Below are positions 55,043 through 62,935 of a DNA stretch of 64,000 bases, in pieces. The DNA lies in NCBI GenBank assembly GCA_965226215.1, contig CBDDCH010000002.1, positions 3,782,001-3,846,000 on the forward strand, written 5' to 3'. Below the pieces are notes generated by a model that saw only the letters and a list, made by a program, of their open reading frames with translations, was not told the origin of the DNA and did no database searches. A program made the translations under genes and the position numbers. The first letter of the stretch is position 1. The number at the start of each line of letters is the position of its first letter. The DNA is from G963668345 sp965226215 (lineage in GTDB: Bacteria > Acidobacteriota > Terriglobia > Bryobacterales > UBA6623).

Positions 55043-56767
55043 ATGGCGACCGAGGCGCCTTCGACCCCGCGGGCGCCGTCTCCTGAGCCGCTCCAGCCCT
55101 CCTCCCACGCTCGCATCGTTCGATCCGCCGGTGTGATGAGCGCGGCCGTTTTGGTCAGCCGCATCACCGGCTTAGTCAGGGAAGTTGTTTTCGCCAAATA
55201 CTTCGGCGCCGGGATGGTCTATGACGCCTTCGTGGCGGCTTTTCGCATCCCGAATCTAGCTCGCGACTTGCTCGCCGAGGGTGCGCTATCGGCGGCCTTC
55301 GTAACGACCTTCTCCAAGTATCTGGCAACCAAGGGCGAGCAGGAAGCCCACCAATTGTCGAATCGCCTGGCGACCGTATTGGTCCCTTTCTTGGCGGTGT
55401 TGTGTCTTCTGGGCGTGATCTTCGCTCCGGCAGTTGTGGATTTGATGTTCCCCGGCTATGGGGAGGTCGAGGGCAAGAGGGAGCTGACGGTCGAGCTGAC
55501 GCGCATCATGATGCCTTTTCTGCTGTTCATTGCTCTCGCGGCCAAGGCCATGGGGGTACTGAACTCGAAGGGAATTTTCGGCCTTCCGGCGATGGCGTCG
55601 GCTTTCTTCAACATCACGGCGGTCGTCACGGGCCTGTTTCTAGGTTTTTATGTCGGAACCCGGCTCGGCCTCGAGCCTATCGTCGGCATGGCGATCGGAA
55701 CCCTGCTGGGAGGCTTCGTTCAATACGTCTGCCAGTGGCCGAAGTTGCGTAAAGTTGGACTGCGCTATCGTCCAGACTTCAACTTGTCCGATCCGGGCCT
55801 GCGTCAAATGCTCTTTCTGATGGGACCCGCCGTCGTGGGAGCCGCCGCGGTGCAGGTCAACGTGGTGGTCAACGGCATTTTCGCTTCCCAAATAACGAAC
55901 ACCGCGGGTGACGTCGTCAATGGTCCGGTTTCATGGCTGGTCTACGCCTTCCGATTCATGCAGCTCCCGTTGGGATTGTTTGGGGTCGCGGTGGCTTCGG
56001 CCACCCTGCCCTCGATTTCCCAAAGCGCGGGCCGCGGTCAGATCGGGGCGTTTCGAGAGACGCTCTCCCGCTCTCTTGGGCTTGTGTTCTTGCTGACGAT
56101 CCCCTCGGCGGTCGGCCTCATCGTACTTAGCCGGTCGGTGGTCGGCTTCATCTACCAGAGAGGTGCATTCACCGCCGTGGACACCGATCAGACAGCGCAC
56201 GCCCTGTCGCTCTACTGCCTGGGCCTAGCCAGTTATGCCGCTATCAAGGTGCTGACTCCCGCTTACTACGCCCTCAATGATGTCCGGATCCCCATGGTGG
56301 CGAGCGTCAGCTCGATTTTTCTCAATTACCTGCTGAACTGGACGTTCGTCCGCGTCCTGGGTTGGGGCCATGGCGGCCTCGCCTTCTCGACCTCGCTGGT
56401 AGTCACCTTTAATTTTCTGGCTCTGTTCTGGCTGATGCGGAGGAAGGTTCACCACCTCCTAGGCCGGCGCTTACTTGTCAGCGTGTCGAAGATCTCGGCG
56501 GCCTCGGCCGTGATGGGACTCGCCTGTTGGTCGTCCTCCCGATCCCTGAGCTATGTCTTCGGCGAGGTGACCCTGGCCCGACTCCTTGACCTGATTGTTT
56601 CCATATCGCTTGGGGTGCTTATTTTCTACGGCCTCTGCCGCCTTTTGCGAGTTCAAGAGGTAGAGAATGCGAGGCAAGCCATCGCTGAGCGTTTATGGCC
56701 GGGCTCCACGCCGCGGGTCGACGACACGCAACAACCCTATGATAGAATCGACCTCGATGGATACTAG
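55043..56767 (+). CDS. murJ: Lipid II flippase MurJ
   Basis: MurJ/MviN, 574 aa, flips the peptidoglycan precursor lipid II across the inner membrane. About 14 helices. The family signature is strong: 'VSRITGLVREVVFAKYFGAGMVYDAFVAAFRIPNLARDLLAEGALSAAFV' with the Arg/Asp residues needed for transport, 'RIMMPFLLFIALAAKAMGVLNSKGIFGLPAMAS' and 'LPLGLFGVAVASATLPSIS'. A polar C-terminal tail of about 30 residues follows. ATG 55043 gives an N-terminal 25-residue Pro/Ser-rich segment before the first helix. The next gene starts six bases after the stop. Confidence 0.95.
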   Translation: MATEAPSTPRAPSPEPLQPSSHARIVRSAGVMSAAVLVSRITGLVREVVFAKYFGAGMVYDAFVAAFRIPNLARDLLAEGALSAAFVTTFSKYLATKGEQEAHQLSNRLATVLVPFLAVLCLLGVIFAPAVVDLMFPGYGEVEGKRELTVELTRIMMPFLLFIALAAKAMGVLNSKGIFGLPAMASAFFNITAVVTGLFLGFYVGTRLGLEPIVGMAIGTLLGGFVQYVCQWPKLRKVGLRYRPDFNLSDPGLRQMLFLMGPAVVGAAAVQVNVVVNGIFASQITNTAGDVVNGPVSWLVYAFRFMQLPLGLFGVAVASATLPSISQSAGRGQIGAFRETLSRSLGLVFLLTIPSAVGLIVLSRSVVGFIYQRGAFTAVDTDQTAHALSLYCLGLASYAAIKVLTPAYYALNDVRIPMVASVSSIFLNYLLNWTFVRVLGWGHGGLAFSTSLVVTFNFLALFWLMRRKVHHLLGRRLLVSVSKISAASAVMGLACWSSSRSLSYVFGEVTLARLLDLIVSISLGVLIFYGLCRLLRVQEVENARQAIAERLWPGSTPRVDDTQQPYDRIDLDGY

Positions 56768-56772
56768 TCCGC

Positions 56773-57546
56773 ATGCACTCTGAGCTCACCTCGGTTCGCG
56801 AACTCCATAAGGTCGACCGCCGCCGCCAAGAGCTTAGCGCCGAAATCGCCCGCCTCCCAAAACACATCGCCGAAATCGAGCAGAAGCTCCAGTCCCACCG
56901 CGAGAAGCTGAAAACTGATCAGGCGGCTCTAGAGGACAACCGCAAATCACGCCGCCAAATGGAAGGCGAGATCCCCACCCACGAACAAAAGATTTCCCGC
57001 CTCCGCGAGCAGATGAGCGAAGCCAAGACGAATGAGCAGTTCCGCGCGTTCCAACATGAAATCAAGTTTGGCGAGGACGAGATTCGCAAAGTTGAGGACC
57101 GCATTCTGGACAAGATGGAGGAGGCTGAAGCCCTCGAGCAGCTTGTCAAGACGTCCGAGGAGTCTCTCGAGCTAGAGGCCGCGGCTGTCGAGAAAGAAGT
57201 CCGTGAAGCGCGGGCGCGGGTGGCCAAGGACGAGGAGGAATTAGCCGCCGTCGAAGTGCAACGCCAGGAGCTGGCAATTTCGATTTCGCCACAAGTCCTA
57301 GGCACGTACGAGCGCGTCCAAAAGCTGCGAGCCGGCGAAGCCGTCGCCGAAGCGAGCAAGGACCGCTGTCTGGCGTGCAACGTCCTTCTCCGGCCCCAAT
57401 TCAGCCAAATGCTGCGATTCGGCCAAGACGTGATGACCTGCGAGTCGTGCGGGCGCATCCTCTACTACGTTCCGGCTGAGGAAAGTCCCCGCCTCGAAGA
57501 TCCCGCTGGTGAGTCGAACGTCAGGCCCAAAAACCAACCGGCGTGA
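56773..57546 (+). CDS. Coiled-coil protein with C-terminal zinc ribbon (COG1579 type)
   Basis: 257 aa. A long antiparallel coiled coil occupies residues 5-185 ('LHKVDRRRQELSAEIARLPKHIAEIEQKLQSHREKL', with heptads throughout), containing the conserved 'EAKTNEQFRAFQHEIKFGEDEIRKVEDRIL'. The C-terminal zinc ribbon is 'DRCLACNVLLRPQFSQMLRFGQDVMTCESCGRILYYVP' (two CxxC pairs). This family (COG1579, C4-type zinc ribbon) is widespread; related proteins have been linked to DNA or RNA binding and to transcription in other bacteria, but no function is established for this one. Six bases after murJ and ten before the acyl-CoA dehydrogenase start, so probably one operon. Confidence 0.87.
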   Translation: MHSELTSVRELHKVDRRRQELSAEIARLPKHIAEIEQKLQSHREKLKTDQAALEDNRKSRRQMEGEIPTHEQKISRLREQMSEAKTNEQFRAFQHEIKFGEDEIRKVEDRILDKMEEAEALEQLVKTSEESLELEAAAVEKEVREARARVAKDEEELAAVEVQRQELAISISPQVLGTYERVQKLRAGEAVAEASKDRCLACNVLLRPQFSQMLRFGQDVMTCESCGRILYYVPAEESPRLEDPAGESNVRPKNQPA

Positions 57547-57556
57547 ACACAAGCCG

Positions 57557-58705
57557 ATGTCCCAAAGTGCACTGACAATACTCACGGAAGAGGAGCTCCT
57601 GTTTCGTGAGACGGTTACTTCCTTCGCACGCGACGAGATCGGGCCCCACGTTCGTGAAATGGACGAGCGGGGCGAATTCCGAGCGGCGCTGATCACCCAG
57701 TTCTTCGAACTTGGGCTGATGAGTATCGAGACACCGGAGCAGTACGGAGGCCAGGGAGGCTCGTTCTTCCAAGCGGTGCTGGCCGTCGAGGCGCTTTCGA
57801 CAGTTGACCCGTCGGCCGCTGTGATCGTTGACGTTCAGAATACGCTCGTCAACAACGCTCTCATCCGCTGGGGGTCGGAAGAACAAAAGCAACGTTACCT
57901 CGCGAAACTGGCCGGCGACACCGTCGGCGCCTACGCACTCTCGGAACCAGGGTCAGGAAGTGACGCCTTCGCGCTCACAACGAGAGCCGAGGAGAACGGG
58001 GACCAATTCGAAATCACCGGCCGCAAGCTCTGGACCACCAATGCCAAAGAGGCGGGCCTGTTCATTCTCTTTGCCAACGCCAACCCCGAGGCCGGCTATC
58101 GCGGCATCACGGCTTTCCTGGTCGAGAGTAACTTTCCCGGGATCACTGTCGGCAAAAAGGAAGATAAGCTCGGGATTCGCGCGTCCTCCACATGTGAGCT
58201 TATTCTCGACAAGTGCCGTGTTCCGAAGCAGAATGTACTGGGCGAAGTCGGCAAAGGGTATAAAGTCGCCATCGAAACGCTGAATGAGGGACGAATCGGG
58301 ATCGGCGCGCAGATGGTCGGCCTGGCCGGGGCGGCTCTGGCTCACGCGCTCAGCTACTCCAAAGAAAGAAAACAGTTTGGAAAGCCCATCGCCGAATTTC
58401 AGGGCCTACAGTTCGAGCTGGCTCGAATGGCAACGGAAGTCGAGGCGGCCCGGCTGTTGGTCTACAACGCGGCACGGCTCAAAGACTCAGGCGAGAAGTT
58501 CCTACACCAGGCAGCGATGGCCAAATACTATGCCTCGGAAATGGCAGTCCGCGTGACGGCTAAAGCTGTCGATGTGTTCGGGGGCGTCGGCTACACGAAG
58601 GACTATCCCGTTGAAAAGCTCTACCGTGACGCCAAAATCGGCACGATCTACGAGGGAACCAGCAACATCCACCTGCAGACGATTGCCAAGCAGATACTAG
58701 CCTGA
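57557..58705 (+). CDS. Acyl-CoA dehydrogenase, short/branched-chain type
   Basis: FAD-dependent acyl-CoA dehydrogenase, 382 aa. N-terminal helical domain 'LTEEELLFRETVTSFARDEIGPHVREMDERGEFRAALITQFFELGLMSIETPEQYGGQGG'; middle beta domain 'GAYALSEPGSGSDAFALTTRAEENGDQFEITGRKLWTTNAKEAGLFI'; C-terminal domain with the catalytic Glu in 'IGTIYEGTSNIHLQTIAKQIL', the position used by short- and short/branched-chain enzymes. 'GRIGIGAQMVGLA' is also typical. ATG 57557 gives the standard start; the longer frame back to 57509 overlaps the upstream gene. It catalyses the first dehydrogenation of beta-oxidation or branched-chain amino acid breakdown. The ISL3 copy 2 lies 250 bases downstream. Confidence 0.93.
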   Translation: MSQSALTILTEEELLFRETVTSFARDEIGPHVREMDERGEFRAALITQFFELGLMSIETPEQYGGQGGSFFQAVLAVEALSTVDPSAAVIVDVQNTLVNNALIRWGSEEQKQRYLAKLAGDTVGAYALSEPGSGSDAFALTTRAEENGDQFEITGRKLWTTNAKEAGLFILFANANPEAGYRGITAFLVESNFPGITVGKKEDKLGIRASSTCELILDKCRVPKQNVLGEVGKGYKVAIETLNEGRIGIGAQMVGLAGAALAHALSYSKERKQFGKPIAEFQGLQFELARMATEVEAARLLVYNAARLKDSGEKFLHQAAMAKYYASEMAVRVTAKAVDVFGGVGYTKDYPVEKLYRDAKIGTIYEGTSNIHLQTIAKQILA

Positions 58706-58717
58706 TCCCTGGGTGGC

Positions 58718-58782
58718 AAGGCCGCAGGCCTTTGGTTTGTGGCGCAAGCTCTCCAGCTTGCCGTGTCGAGACTCTTCTCGAC
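58718..58782. repeat. Block of three consecutive hairpins
   Basis: Three perfect stems follow one another: AAGGCC-GCA-GGCCTT (58718-58732), GCAAGCT-CTCC-AGCTTGC (58744-58761) and GTCGAGA-CTCT-TCTCGAC (58765-58782). Placed 12 bases after the acyl-CoA dehydrogenase stop. This is the layout of REP-type clusters; it may also end or stabilise the transcript. Confidence 0.7.
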
Positions 58783-58955
58783 GCTTGCGTTTCAGTCTGG
58801 GAGGAGGCCTTTCGGTACCGACTGCAATTGGGGACGGCATCTTTCGTCGATGGAGACCTGGTTTGGGCCTCAGCCCCAGCCGATTGGCCGTGTGAAAAAA
58901 CCGGGGACTGTCCCAAGCGCCGTGCATGGGTGTGACATTTTATCAATGACTTACG

Positions 58956-60254
58956 GGCTCTTCCGGGTTTTAAGTGGGCGAAGGAGCCAGATCGAGTTTC
59001 CCACAGTGGAAGTAGATGGCGTTGATGAAGTTCTGTTGATTGCGGAAACCGCGCGCCGTGGCCTTGACCCATTGAATCCTTGAGTTCAACCCCTCGCTGA
59101 CCGCGTTCGTAATGCGGTGTTTCAGATACGTGAGTATGTTTTCGAGGCGAGCCGTCAACATCCGCGCTACGGTGACCATCGGCGTCAGCCGGCTGCGACT
59201 CGCCCAGCCGCGCCATTGCTCGAAGAAAGCTCGCGCCGCCGATTCGCGACGATAGTCGAACAGCCGCATCGCCGTTTCCTTCAACGCCCACGCCCGCGCC
59301 GTCTTCAAGTCGCTTTCGCGCAGCGCGCGGAACTCGCGCCAGGCGTCCTCGGAAAAGTTCGCCGGATGCCGCAGCCAAGCGTACTTCGTGCCTGTCAAAC
59401 GCTCGTCGCCGAGGGCCAGTAAACGCTTGTTCTCCGCCCGCCGCACCTGGTCCACCGCCTTCGCCAGATGCGCCGCGATGTGATATTTGTCGTAAACGAT
59501 CTTTTTCTCCGATTCGTCGAGATGCTCCCGGGTCGAGGCGACGTAAGGATCCCACATGTCCATCGCGACGGCCTCGACTCGGGCGAGTTGCTCTGCGCTC
59601 AACGTCTTCCAAAAGCCGTCCAGGCTGGCCTGGCGGCGTCCCTCGGCGACGAACAACACGCGCGAGCGGTTGAGATCGTTGACGACGGTGAGATAGCGAT
59701 GGCGCTTGCGGAAGCTCTTCTCGTCGACGCCCAGGTAGGGAATCGGCTCTGCCGCGCGACGTTCGAGCCCACGTTGCACGGCGCGTTCCAGGATGTCGTG
59801 AATCTCGTCCCAGCTCAGCGCCAGCAACTCGGCGATGCCTTGCTGGCTGGCTTCCTTCAGCCACGAGATCGCGAGAGCTTCAAACAGCGCGGTGAAGCGG
59901 CTGGAAGCCTCGGCCCAGGGCAGTCGCACGACGCGCGGCCCGTGCTCGGAGCAGTCGCTGCGCGGCGGCCGGGCGTGCAGGATCGTGCGGTACTGACAGG
60001 TGTCGAGGTGACGCCAGCGGCGTTCGGGCTGATGATCGTGGAGTGCGCACACGGCGCTGCATTGGCGGCACGGCCAGCGGACTTGCTCGTCGTGTTCGAG
60101 GAAGACGTGGACTTCGCCGTCGGCTCGGCGCAGCTCCACTCGCACGACTTTCCAGGGACTTTCGATGCCCAGAATCTGGCGGTATAGCTCGCGGTCTTGC
60201 ATCCCGCGAGACTACCACCGAGCCTCACTCGCCCACTAGAAACCCGGAAGAACC
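58956..60254 (-). mobile_element. ISL3-family insertion sequence, copy 2 (1299 bp)
   Basis: Same length and ends as copy 1 (17329-18627), in the opposite orientation. Perfect 8-bp target duplication GACTTACG (58948-58955 and 60255-60262), different from that of copy 1, so it is a separate transposition event. It landed inside the 102-bp palindromic element. Confidence 0.97.
58970..60202 (-). CDS. ISL3-family transposase (copy 2)
   Basis: 410-aa transposase identical to that of copy 1 except Asp in place of Asn ('RSDCSEHG') and Asp in place of Gly ('IHDILERA'). Intact, with the same DDE motifs (VDEKSFRKRH, DMWDPY, SEGLNSRIQ). The near-identity shows recent transposition within this genome. 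Confidence 0.95.
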   Translation of the reverse strand: MQDRELYRQILGIESPWKVVRVELRRADGEVHVFLEHDEQVRWPCRQCSAVCALHDHQPERRWRHLDTCQYRTILHARPPRSDCSEHGPRVVRLPWAEASSRFTALFEALAISWLKEASQQGIAELLALSWDEIHDILERAVQRGLERRAAEPIPYLGVDEKSFRKRHRYLTVVNDLNRSRVLFVAEGRRQASLDGFWKTLSAEQLARVEAVAMDMWDPYVASTREHLDESEKKIVYDKYHIAAHLAKAVDQVRRAENKRLLALGDERLTGTKYAWLRHPANFSEDAWREFRALRESDLKTARAWALKETAMRLFDYRRESAARAFFEQWRGWASRSRLTPMVTVARMLTARLENILTYLKHRITNAVSEGLNSRIQWVKATARGFRNQQNFINAIYFHCGKLDLAPSPT

Positions 60255-60491
60255 GACTTACGAGGGGCGCGGGGACTGTACCCAGGGTTTTTTCACACAC
60301 CTGATTGACCCTGCGGCGAACGTCACAGGCCGACTTGCAGCCGAAAGTTTGAACAGTACCACCCGTGTCCGAGTAGTGCCCAGCCGGGCCCGACGGCACG
60401 CGAGACGAGCGAAAGTTGCTGTCGAGTGCGATTTGCCGCTTGCGAATCTGCTCAAAATGAATACACTGTTACGAGGAGCAAGGAGGTTGCC

Positions 60492-61349
60492 ATGCCCACC
60501 AAAGTAAAGATGCTTGTTTTAGCGGTTCTTCCGGTCGCGCTTGCCCTAGCCGGATGCGGAGAAAGCGGCCCGGCCGGCCCGGCCGTTGATACTCCGGAAT
60601 GGCTCTGGCTAGCGGCAGTCGACAACTATGCCGCCGGAGACTTCGAGAAAACCCAAGACCAACTAGGCGATATCGTCAAAAGCGATAATCCCTGGCGAAC
60701 CCGAGCCGCTGTCTGGCGCGTCGCCATGCTCGCCGGCATGGCCCGAGCTTCCGGGGAGCTCGCTGATGCTTACGAGAGCGGGGCCAAGAAAAACCAAGCA
60801 AGGGCGGCGAGCTTTCAAAATCCGATCCAGCAGTATCGCCGCGACGCTCGCCGCCACACGATCGCCCTGGCCGAGACTGTGGGCACGCTGAAGAAATCGC
60901 TCGGTGACGCCGAGACCGTGCCGCTCGAATTTTCTCTTCCGCCGGGTACGACAAGCCCCTCTCCGGACCTAGGGAGGGTGAGCGACGGAACGATCCTCCG
61001 GGAAGGTCCCGCGGCCAAGGCCAAGATGGATACCATTCGTCGCGGCCTGTTGCTGGAGACAGCAAAAGCGGTGAACGCGGGAGACAATGTCGCCAAGGCG
61101 AGAACTCTGTTTGAAGCGTCGCCGGTGGAAGTTCCGCGTCAGGTATTTTTCCTGGCACTGGGACGCTCCCTGTTTGAGCGCTCGGAGCTGTTCGATCGCG
61201 CTCATCTCAACGAGACCCCTAAGCGCGAGTTTATGTTGGATCGCGCGATCGATTTCATCACGCCGGCGCTCGAATCCGACGATGAGAGCCTGAAAAAGGA
61301 AGCAGAGGAGCTGCAGGAGGAGATCCAGAAATTCCAAAACAAGGAGTGA
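60492..61349 (+). CDS. Lipoprotein with helical repeats
   Basis: 285 aa from ATG 60492, which has AAGGAGG at 60480-60486. The lipoprotein signal is 'KMLVLAVLPVALALAGC' (lipobox LAGC, Cys22). The mature part is helical and TPR-like ('WLWLAAVDNYAAGDFEKTQDQLGDIVKSDNPWRTRAAVWRVAMLAGMARASGELADAYESG', ending in 'EEAELQEEIQKFQNKE'-type acidic helices). I recognise no named family. Probably anchored to the outer or inner membrane of the periplasm. The frame is open upstream to 60426 but this lacks the signal-peptide layout. Stands between ISL3 copy 2 and a cyclophilin-like gene. Confidence 0.8.
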   Translation: MPTKVKMLVLAVLPVALALAGCGESGPAGPAVDTPEWLWLAAVDNYAAGDFEKTQDQLGDIVKSDNPWRTRAAVWRVAMLAGMARASGELADAYESGAKKNQARAASFQNPIQQYRRDARRHTIALAETVGTLKKSLGDAETVPLEFSLPPGTTSPSPDLGRVSDGTILREGPAAKAKMDTIRRGLLLETAKAVNAGDNVAKARTLFEASPVEVPRQVFFLALGRSLFERSELFDRAHLNETPKREFMLDRAIDFITPALESDDESLKKEAEELQEEIQKFQNKE

Positions 61350-61473
61350 CGGCGCCTGCGGCATCCGTTTGCCCAGCCGTCCTCCCCTTTACGGGGGAGT
61401 TGAAGGAGGCAGCCGCTTCTTCAGCTTGGGCCGGGCGCCTACCCGGCTGGAAATGATAGGTGCTCCCATTTCC

Positions 61474-61839
61474 ATGAAACGTGTCACTTTCCACATCGGA
61501 GACGTTGAAGTTCACTCCGAGTGGAACGCCTCCGAAACCGCGGAACGCCTCTACGCCGCTCTGCCCATCGACGCTCGTGGCAACTACTGGGGTGGCGAAA
61601 TCTACTTTGAAGTCCCCGTTCGAGTTCCGGCTGAGCCCGATGCCCGCGACGTGGTTGAGCCGGGCACGGTCGCCTACTGGCCAAGCGGCCACTGCCTTTG
61701 CATCTTCTGGGGACCCACTCCGGCCAGCCAAGGGGAAGAATGCCGCGCGGCAAGCGAAGTCAATATTGTTGGCCGGGTCTTGAATCCCGAGGTGTTGCCG
61801 ACCTTAACTGCGTCGGAAGTCCGAGTGGCCGCTTCATAA
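61474..61839 (+). CDS. Cyclophilin-like fold protein (TM1367/DUF369 type)
   Basis: 121 aa. Beta-rich cyclophilin-like domain (PF04126): 'KRVTFHIGDVEVHSEWNASETAERLYAALPIDARGNYWGGEIYFEVPVR' and the signature 'VEPGTVAYWPSGHCLCIFWGPTPASQGEECRAASEVNIVGRV'. Its biochemical role is unknown; the fold resembles peptidyl-prolyl isomerases but catalytic residues are not conserved in the family. ATG 61474 gives the family start; ATG 61453 (seven residues longer) is possible. The preceding GGCTGG at 61446 is a weak ribosome binding site. Confidence 0.85.
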   Translation: MKRVTFHIGDVEVHSEWNASETAERLYAALPIDARGNYWGGEIYFEVPVRVPAEPDARDVVEPGTVAYWPSGHCLCIFWGPTPASQGEECRAASEVNIVGRVLNPEVLPTLTASEVRVAAS

Positions 61840-62231
61840 ACCGCCGGGACGCTTTCGCGCCGACCCATTCGACGATCACGGGCCGGGAAGAAAAGCCCGC
61901 CCGAGCCGGTTTTCGGCCTTCTTGCGGCGTTCGAACCCGCTCGCCTCATTCAACCGGCCTTCACTTCTGTACCGCTCTGCAAGCAGGCTGAGACAAGATA
62001 GGTAGTCAGCGCCGCCTTCCAAGAAATCTTGGGCAAATATCTCGCATAGTGCTCCGCGTACGCTAGGCAGGCTATTCCAGTGACTAGTCCAGTAAACGAG
62101 ATTCTCCGACTGTTCAGGGTGGCCTTGGAGACTGTCGCAATCTTTAGGCGGACTGCGACAGGTTAGGGACCCGGGCTGCGCGAGAAGCAACTTCAGCCGA
62201 GCATCAATTCCAGGCCCGCCCAGGCGTCACG
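61840..62231. other. Intergenic region with a doubtful minus-strand frame
   Basis: A 104-codon minus frame (61876-62190) reads 'DFLEGGADYLSCLSLLAERYRSEGRLNEA' in its second half, which has a protein-like helical pattern, but there is no ribosome binding site and no recognisable family. It may be a decayed gene fragment or chance. Nothing else is supported in these 392 bases. Confidence 0.35.
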
Positions 62232-62660
62232 CTACTGCAAGGGATGGCGCCAACGCAAACCGGGAAACCGCGCATAATCACGATCGGTGGTGGTCCACTC
62301 GCAGCCGGATTCCATCGCCAGCGCGGCCAGGTAGGCATCCGGAACCAGGTTGCCCTTCGCACCAATCGAGAGGCATAGGCGCCGAAAGATTTCCCAATGA
62401 CGGGGGCCCGGATTCACTCTCACACAGTGCGGTTGGGAAAGGATCCGCGCCCCAAAAGCCAACGCCTGCGCGATCGGGGTCGGTGGGCGGAATATTTTGG
62501 GGTGCGTGACGATGCGAAGAAACCCACTCAAAACGACATCACTGACGCCAAAGGCTTCGTCGCCTCCGACAACCGACGTCCACCACTTGCGGTAATCGCC
62601 GTGACCGCCAGAATCCCGGCGGAAGGCGTACACCAAAACGTTGACGTCAACGAGGATCAT
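62232..62660 (-). CDS. PIN-domain toxin (fourth module)
   Basis: 142-aa VapC-type ribonuclease (TA-system VapC family). 'MILVDVNVLVYAFRRDSGGH' (Asp), 'SDVVLSGFLRIVTHPKIFRPP' in the middle, 'NLVPDAYLAALAMESGCEWTTTDRDYARFPGL' (the two Asp at the end). Its start overlaps the antitoxin stop by four bases (ATGA). Confidence 0.9.
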   Translation of the reverse strand: MILVDVNVLVYAFRRDSGGHGDYRKWWTSVVGGDEAFGVSDVVLSGFLRIVTHPKIFRPPTPIAQALAFGARILSQPHCVRVNPGPRHWEIFRRLCLSIGAKGNLVPDAYLAALAMESGCEWTTTDRDYARFPGLRWRHPLQ

Positions 62661-62899
62661 TCCGTGCCTTCCATCAGGTCTAGTAAGGCGGCCGAGTCGT
62701 CAAGGTCAACCCCGGGCTGAAGCCCCTCACCCCCGAATGTTGGCAGCCGTACCGGCCGGCGTTTCGCACGCTGGCTCCGACGCACCAACACCTCTCGTAA
62801 GGCGTCTTCAATGACGGCCGTAAGAGTGCGGTCGGTTTCGAGCGCTAGCTTTTTCGCCCCCCGGAGCACGTCGTCGTCGATGCGAATCGTGGTCCTCAT
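62657..62899 (-). CDS. Ribbon-helix-helix antitoxin (fourth module)
   Basis: 80 aa. 'MRTTIRIDDDVLRGAKKLALETDRTLTAVIEDALREVLVRR' is the CopG/RHH-type DNA-binding domain, followed by a C-terminal part ('PTFGGEGLQPGVDLDDSAALLDLME') that binds the PIN toxin. ATG 62899 is exactly the family start and lies six bases after a TAGAAT box. No ribosome binding site is seen. Confidence 0.88.
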   Translation of the reverse strand: MRTTIRIDDDVLRGAKKLALETDRTLTAVIEDALREVLVRRSQRAKRRPVRLPTFGGEGLQPGVDLDDSAALLDLMEGTE

Positions 62900-62905
62900 A
62901 TCACG

Positions 62906-62935
62906 ATTCTACCATGGTAGACATAAGTATGTCTT
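62906..62935 (-). promoter_or_regulatory. Promoter and overlapping palindromes of the fourth PIN module
   Basis: Minus strand: AAGACA (-35, 62930-62935), 18-base spacer, TAGAAT (-10, 62906-62911). Two adjoining palindromes, AGACATAAGTATGTCT (62919-62934) and CTACCATGGTAG (62909-62920), cover both boxes. They are good candidates for antitoxin-binding sites. Confidence 0.6.

Larger units (their letters stand above)
58890..60298. repeat. 102-bp palindromic MITE-like element split by ISL3 copy 2
   Basis: Perfect 13-bp terminal inverted repeats GTGTGAAAAAACC (58890-58902) and GGTTTTTTCACAC (60286-60298). Inside each end is a GGGGACTGTCCC-type block (58903-58914; GGGGACTGTACCC at 60271-60283). Removing the ISL3 element and one target duplication leaves 102 bp. 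It encodes nothing. Such small elements with GGGGAC/GTCCCC blocks resemble REP- or IS200-associated repeats. Confidence 0.65.

Noticed and set aside
58560..59864. The corresponding 434-codon minus-strand frame in ISL3 copy 2
   Set aside because: Same shadow frame as in copy 1; it fits no family and overlaps the true transposase.
17329..60254. ISL3 copies as ends of a composite transposon
   Set aside because: Each copy has its own target duplication; a composite transposon would have one duplication at the outer ends only. The interior includes essential genes.
61876..62190. Minus-strand 104-codon frame
   Set aside because: Only the second half looks protein-like; no start signal and no family. 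Left as a doubtful remnant.
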